A stretch of 5,551 nt of DNA from an uncultured Eubacterium sp. (GTDB taxonomy: Bacteria; Bacillota_A; Clostridia; Lachnospirales; Lachnospiraceae). The position numbers were made by a program, and so were the translations under genes. The DNA lies in the NCBI GenBank assembly GCA_948759685.1, contig CAQBGY010000238.1, forward strand, positions 1-5,551. The letters are read 5' to 3'. The notes beneath the pieces were generated by a model, which made no database searches, was not told the DNA's origin, and saw only the letters and a list, made by a program, of their open reading frames with translations. Positions 5,461 to 5,551 of this stretch are shown here, in pieces (the stretch's first letter is position 1; every line of letters begins with the position of its first letter).

Positions 5461-5551
5461 CTATCTTCATGTATTGGCAGTAGTAATTTCTATAAGCGGC
5501 AATATAATCTATGTTAGAATTGAATCGTGGATAGTTTTGTCCATGGAAACT

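Noticed and set aside
5503..5508. TATAAT near the right edge as a promoter for a gene beyond the window
   Set aside because: No acceptable -35 at the right distance (TTGGCA is 23 bp away) and the downstream gene is not visible.

Overview
The window looks like a Gram-positive Clostridia-type genome, probably a gut Oscillospirales or Lachnospirales member. The signs are strong AGGAGG-type Shine-Dalgarno sites, lipobox signal peptides, SigA-like promoter hexamers, tandem WG-type repeats and a compact clostridial tyrosine recombinase. Species cannot be named from this sequence alone.

Left part (5-3702, minus strand). Three genes read leftward as an apparent operon: a 505-residue lipoprotein with about 11 WG/beta-hairpin repeats, a 141-residue single-pass membrane protein, and a 567-residue lipoprotein with degenerate versions of the same repeat plus a separate C-terminal domain. 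The gaps are 31 and 19 bp, and each gene has its own strong ribosome binding site. The first gene probably starts at a TTG, which gives a clean 20-residue lipoprotein signal peptide.

Centre (3842-4654). This is the most interesting part. The only strong promoter found for the lipoprotein operon (TTGAAT, 17 bp, extended -10 TAAAAT, minus strand, 3868-3896) lies between two 26-bp dyads at 3842-3867 and 3990-4015. Both have the form TGTAACA-N12-TG(T/A)TACA. Their exact central six bases are TAGTGA, present in opposite orientations. This is the layout expected of tyrosine recombinase crossover sites bounding an invertible promoter. A 190-residue recombinase of FimB/FimE size, with all catalytic residues visible, is divergently encoded directly beside the right-hand site. 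I infer an undescribed phase-variation switch: as written the promoter faces the lipoproteins (ON); flipped, it would face the recombinase. A 59-nt hairpin between the right site and the recombinase start includes the recombinase's Shine-Dalgarno, suggesting translational restraint.

Right part (4655-5551). After a probable terminator come about 500 bp of debris. One piece is a minus-strand C-terminal fragment of a Tyr/Ser/Asn-rich C-type-lectin-like (Fib_succ_major/FISUMP-like) domain, resembling the variable ends of diversity-generating-retroelement targets. It abuts, near 5000, a plus-strand 43-codon ORF that looks like the tail of a truncated gene. An intact 98-residue gene of unknown function with a perfect ribosome binding site follows. 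The last 91 bp hold nothing I can support. Such remnants suggest an accessory or mobile region.
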